From Chlamydiota bacterium (GTDB lineage Bacteria > Chlamydiota > Chlamydiia > Chlamydiales > JAJFMB01), in assembly GCA_021772355.1 (NCBI GenBank), contig JAJFMB010000227.1:1-8237 (forward strand): a DNA stretch of 8,237 nt. Direction: 5' to 3'. The first letter of the stretch is position 1. Every line of letters begins with the position of its first letter. Both the position numbers and the translations under genes were made by a program. This document shows positions 6,327 through 8,237 of this stretch, piece by piece. The notes under the pieces were generated by a model. That model had not been told where the DNA came from. It made no database searches and saw only the letters and a list, made by a program, of their open reading frames with translations.

Positions 6327-7586
6327 ATGGAAAGAAAAAAATACCGTGTTGTCACTTTAGGATGTCGCACTAATCAGTACGAGTCGCAAGCGTTTGTTGA
6401 TCAGCTTGACCGAATGGGGTTTTCCCAGGCCGGTGATGATGATAACGCAGATCTTTGTATTGTCAATACCTGCACAGTAACGGAATCTGCGGATAGCCAT
6501 AGCCGCCACGCCATTCGACAGTTGGTGCGCCAAAATCCTGGGGCTGAAGTTGTAGTGACGGGTTGTTTTGCAGATAGACAGCCGGATGCCATTAAAGCGA
6601 TCCAAGGGGTAAGCGAAGTTGTATCTAATAAAGATAAAGAAAATCTTTTATCGCTTCTTTATCCTGAAGAACAGATTCCTGAATTTTCTATTAAAAATTT
6701 TGATGCACATACCCGCGCCTTTGTGAAGGTGCAAGATGGGTGCAACTCTTTTTGTACATACTGCATTATTCCTTATGTCCGGGGGCGTTCTCGATCTCGC
6801 ACGACTGCTGAAGTTGTAAGTGAGGTTGAAGGGCTCGTCGCTCAAGGGTTTAAAGAGGTGGTAATTACAGGTATTAATGTCGGAGATTTCGATGGCGGTA
6901 AGAAAGAGACTCTTGCGGGTCTTGTCCGAGCTGTTGATGAGGTGGAAGGGCTTGAGCGTTTGCGTATCTCTTCTATTGATCCTGATGAGATTGATGAAGA
7001 TCTGATGGACGCTGTAATTAATGGCAAAAACACCTGTCACTCTATGCATATAGTACTTCAGTCTGGATCTAACGTCGTGCTGAAAAGAATGAACCGCAAG
7101 TACACACGGCAGATCTTTCTGGAGAGTGTCGATCGTTTGCGCGCTGCCTCACCGGACTTTACCTTTACAACGGATGTGATCGTCGGCTTTCCGGGCGAGA
7201 CAGAGACAGATTTTACGGAGACACTCGACGTGATAAGAGAGGTGAAATTTGCTAAAGTTCATATGTTTCCCTACAGCGACCGCCCAAGAACACGATCGAA
7301 TTTAATGCCTAACAAAGTCCCTCATGATGTGATCAAAAAACGAAAACAGGAAGTTCTCCGGTTGTCAGAGCAGGTGGCTTATGAATTGCGCGGGCAATTT
7401 GTCGGACGAAAAATGAGCATTCTGACTGAGAACAAAGAGGGTGGGCACACCGACAACTTTTTAATGGTCCATCTTAATGAGAGTAATTTTTCTTCAAACG
7501 AATTGATCGAGGTGGAGCTGTTGGAAAATACGCCTACGGGACTTCTTGCTAAACCACTTCAACACAGTCTACAACATGCGTATTAA
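6327..7586 (+). CDS. mtaB: tRNA (N6-L-threonylcarbamoyladenosine(37)-C2)-methylthiotransferase, MtaB type
   Basis: This is a radical-SAM enzyme of the MiaB/RimO/MtaB family. It adds a methylthio group to C2 of t6A at position 37 of ANN-decoding tRNAs, giving ms2t6A (family knowledge). From the ATG at 6327 it is 419 residues. The N-terminal methylthiotransferase domain has cluster cysteines C13 (TLGCRTNQYES), C49 (NTCTVT) and C80 (VTGCFA). The radical-SAM motif is CNSFCTYC (C139, C143, C146), followed by IIPYVRGRSRSR. A short TRAM-like tail follows from about residue 360. NTCTVT with TLGCRTNQ and GRSRSR points to MtaB rather than MiaB or RimO. An in-frame ATG at 6306 would add MWYALSV, but family members start directly before the KxxVxTLGC strand, so I prefer 6327. 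Neither start has a Shine-Dalgarno sequence. The 3' end overlaps the next gene by 11 bases. The protein is slightly short for the family (about 430-450) but nothing essential is missing. Confidence 0.93.
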   Translation: MERKKYRVVTLGCRTNQYESQAFVDQLDRMGFSQAGDDDNADLCIVNTCTVTESADSHSRHAIRQLVRQNPGAEVVVTGCFADRQPDAIKAIQGVSEVVSNKDKENLLSLLYPEEQIPEFSIKNFDAHTRAFVKVQDGCNSFCTYCIIPYVRGRSRSRTTAEVVSEVEGLVAQGFKEVVITGINVGDFDGGKKETLAGLVRAVDEVEGLERLRISSIDPDEIDEDLMDAVINGKNTCHSMHIVLQSGSNVVLKRMNRKYTRQIFLESVDRLRAASPDFTFTTDVIVGFPGETETDFTETLDVIREVKFAKVHMFPYSDRPRTRSNLMPNKVPHDVIKKRKQEVLRLSEQVAYELRGQFVGRKMSILTENKEGGHTDNFLMVHLNESNFSSNELIEVELLENTPTGLLAKPLQHSLQHAY

Positions 7587-8237
7587 AATAGCTGAAAAGC
7601 TCAAGCCCTTTTCCCACGAACCGGGAATCTTATGTTTATTGCCTGGGTCGCACCTACGTCTTCAGGTTTTCCCTTCTTTGCTTCGTGTTGAGGATATGTC
7701 TTTGCATCCCCCTAAAGCGGTAACGGAAATTTCTTTATCGATTGCCGGTCCCATAAAAAACTTTACTGTCCAGCTTGATTTGGAGAAGGGATGTATTTGG
7801 GTTTGGGGGCAGACCCGTGAAGGATATATTCGTTATCGCATTGTTGCAGTAGAGGAGCCGGATGCACTACTAGCCTTGATAGTAGAAAAACAGCCAAAGC
7901 AATTCCGATGGTCATGCTCCCATGAGTTTCAGTTACACTCGCTAAATGAGAAGACAACAGTCGTTGCTTTTAACGGCGATCAATCTGCAGAACCTGTCAT
8001 TTATCAACCGGAATCGAAGGAAATGCTCTCTTTTGGCTGTCACAAAGCACAAGACTGGACATTGATCAAAAGACGTCATGAGCTTACCGAAATTTTGCCC
8101 TTTTGGCATCGCCTAGGAAACCATTTCAATGCTTCCACCAAAACCATTCAGGGGGGGACTATTGCTCTTTTGGATGAGTGCGAACGTTTGATCGAGGAAA
8201 AAGAAAAGAAGGGTTTGCATGAGACGTGGTCACATCT
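7576..8237 (+). CDS. Conserved hypothetical protein, 3' end cut by window
   Basis: The frame is open from the ATG at 7576 to the right window edge, giving 220 full codons. The start lies inside mtaB, overlapping its last 11 bases in another frame. There is no Shine-Dalgarno sequence, so translational coupling to mtaB is likely. Residues 1-100 look beta-rich: RIKIAEKLKPFSHEPG opens, and CIWVWGQTREGYIRYRI lies at 73-89. Residues 150-180 (SFGCHKAQDW, then IKRRHELTEILPFWHRLG) and a charged helix at about 199-212 look helical. There is no signal peptide, membrane segment or catalytic motif I can name. The 150-180 stretch recalls conserved hypothetical proteins of Chlamydiota, from memory only and unverified. 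I assign no function. That this is a real gene is supported by the long open frame, lack of any other gene here and tight coupling. Confidence 0.8.
   Translation, partial: MRIKIAEKLKPFSHEPGILCLLPGSHLRLQVFPSLLRVEDMSLHPPKAVTEISLSIAGPIKNFTVQLDLEKGCIWVWGQTREGYIRYRIVAVEEPDALLALIVEKQPKQFRWSCSHEFQLHSLNEKTTVVAFNGDQSAEPVIYQPESKEMLSFGCHKAQDWTLIKRRHELTEILPFWHRLGNHFNASTKTIQGGTIALLDECERLIEEKEKKGLHETWSH

Noticed and set aside
6029..6370. Minus-strand ORF of 113 codons across the end of the giant gene and the intergenic gap
   Set aside because: It is mostly the complement of real coding sequence, with no ribosome-binding site or recognisable protein features; a shadow frame.
6633..6663. Perfect 9-base inverted repeat (GATAAAGAA / TTCTTTATC) inside mtaB
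   Set aside because: It lies in a Lys/Asp/Leu-rich coding stretch with overlapping AT-rich self-complementary words; it is explained by codon content and has no regulatory position.
6648..7049. Minus-strand ORF of 133 codons inside mtaB
   Set aside because: It lies wholly opposite the conserved radical-SAM region, whose sequence is explained by mtaB; no independent coding signal.

Overview
The window holds three co-directional (+) coding regions, two of them cut by the window edges. It is almost fully coding; the only non-coding gap is about 85 bases around 6242-6326. I see no rRNA, tRNA, mobile element, CRISPR array or strong intrinsic terminator. The organism is probably a member of the Chlamydiota, of the environmental or amoeba-associated type (Parachlamydia/Waddlia/Simkania-like). 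This rests on moderate GC, starts with almost no Shine-Dalgarno signal, a giant helical protein with no domain I recognise, and a third gene whose residues 150-180 recall, from memory only, a conserved hypothetical protein of that phylum. The assignment is tentative.

Region 2-6241 is one giant ORF, open to the left window edge, with at least 2079 residues. Residues are numbered here from the GTG codon at 41 (residue 1), which is probably not the true start. The protein is a divergent internal-repeat protein. A motif of about 35 residues (G-hydrophobic..., then LPLPxPL or a degenerate form, then ILPxxLxxxY) occurs seven times. The seven copies fall into three classes that recur in the same order, giving a larger repeat of about 620-720 residues: two copies, the first cut by the left edge, and a third that becomes degenerate. 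After the repeats comes a charged C-terminal region with one 23-residue hydrophobic segment flanked by basic residues.

Region 6327-7586 encodes a clear radical-SAM methylthiotransferase of the MtaB type (tRNA ms2t6A37 synthesis), with all six cluster cysteines present. It may have its own promoter: an extended -10 element lies just before the preferred start and would give a nearly leaderless mRNA.

Region 7576-8237 is the 5' part of a third gene of unknown function. It overlaps the end of mtaB by 11 bases and is therefore probably translationally coupled to it. Nothing in the sequence ties the giant protein functionally to the tRNA-modification gene; the shared strand and short gap leave read-through transcription possible.
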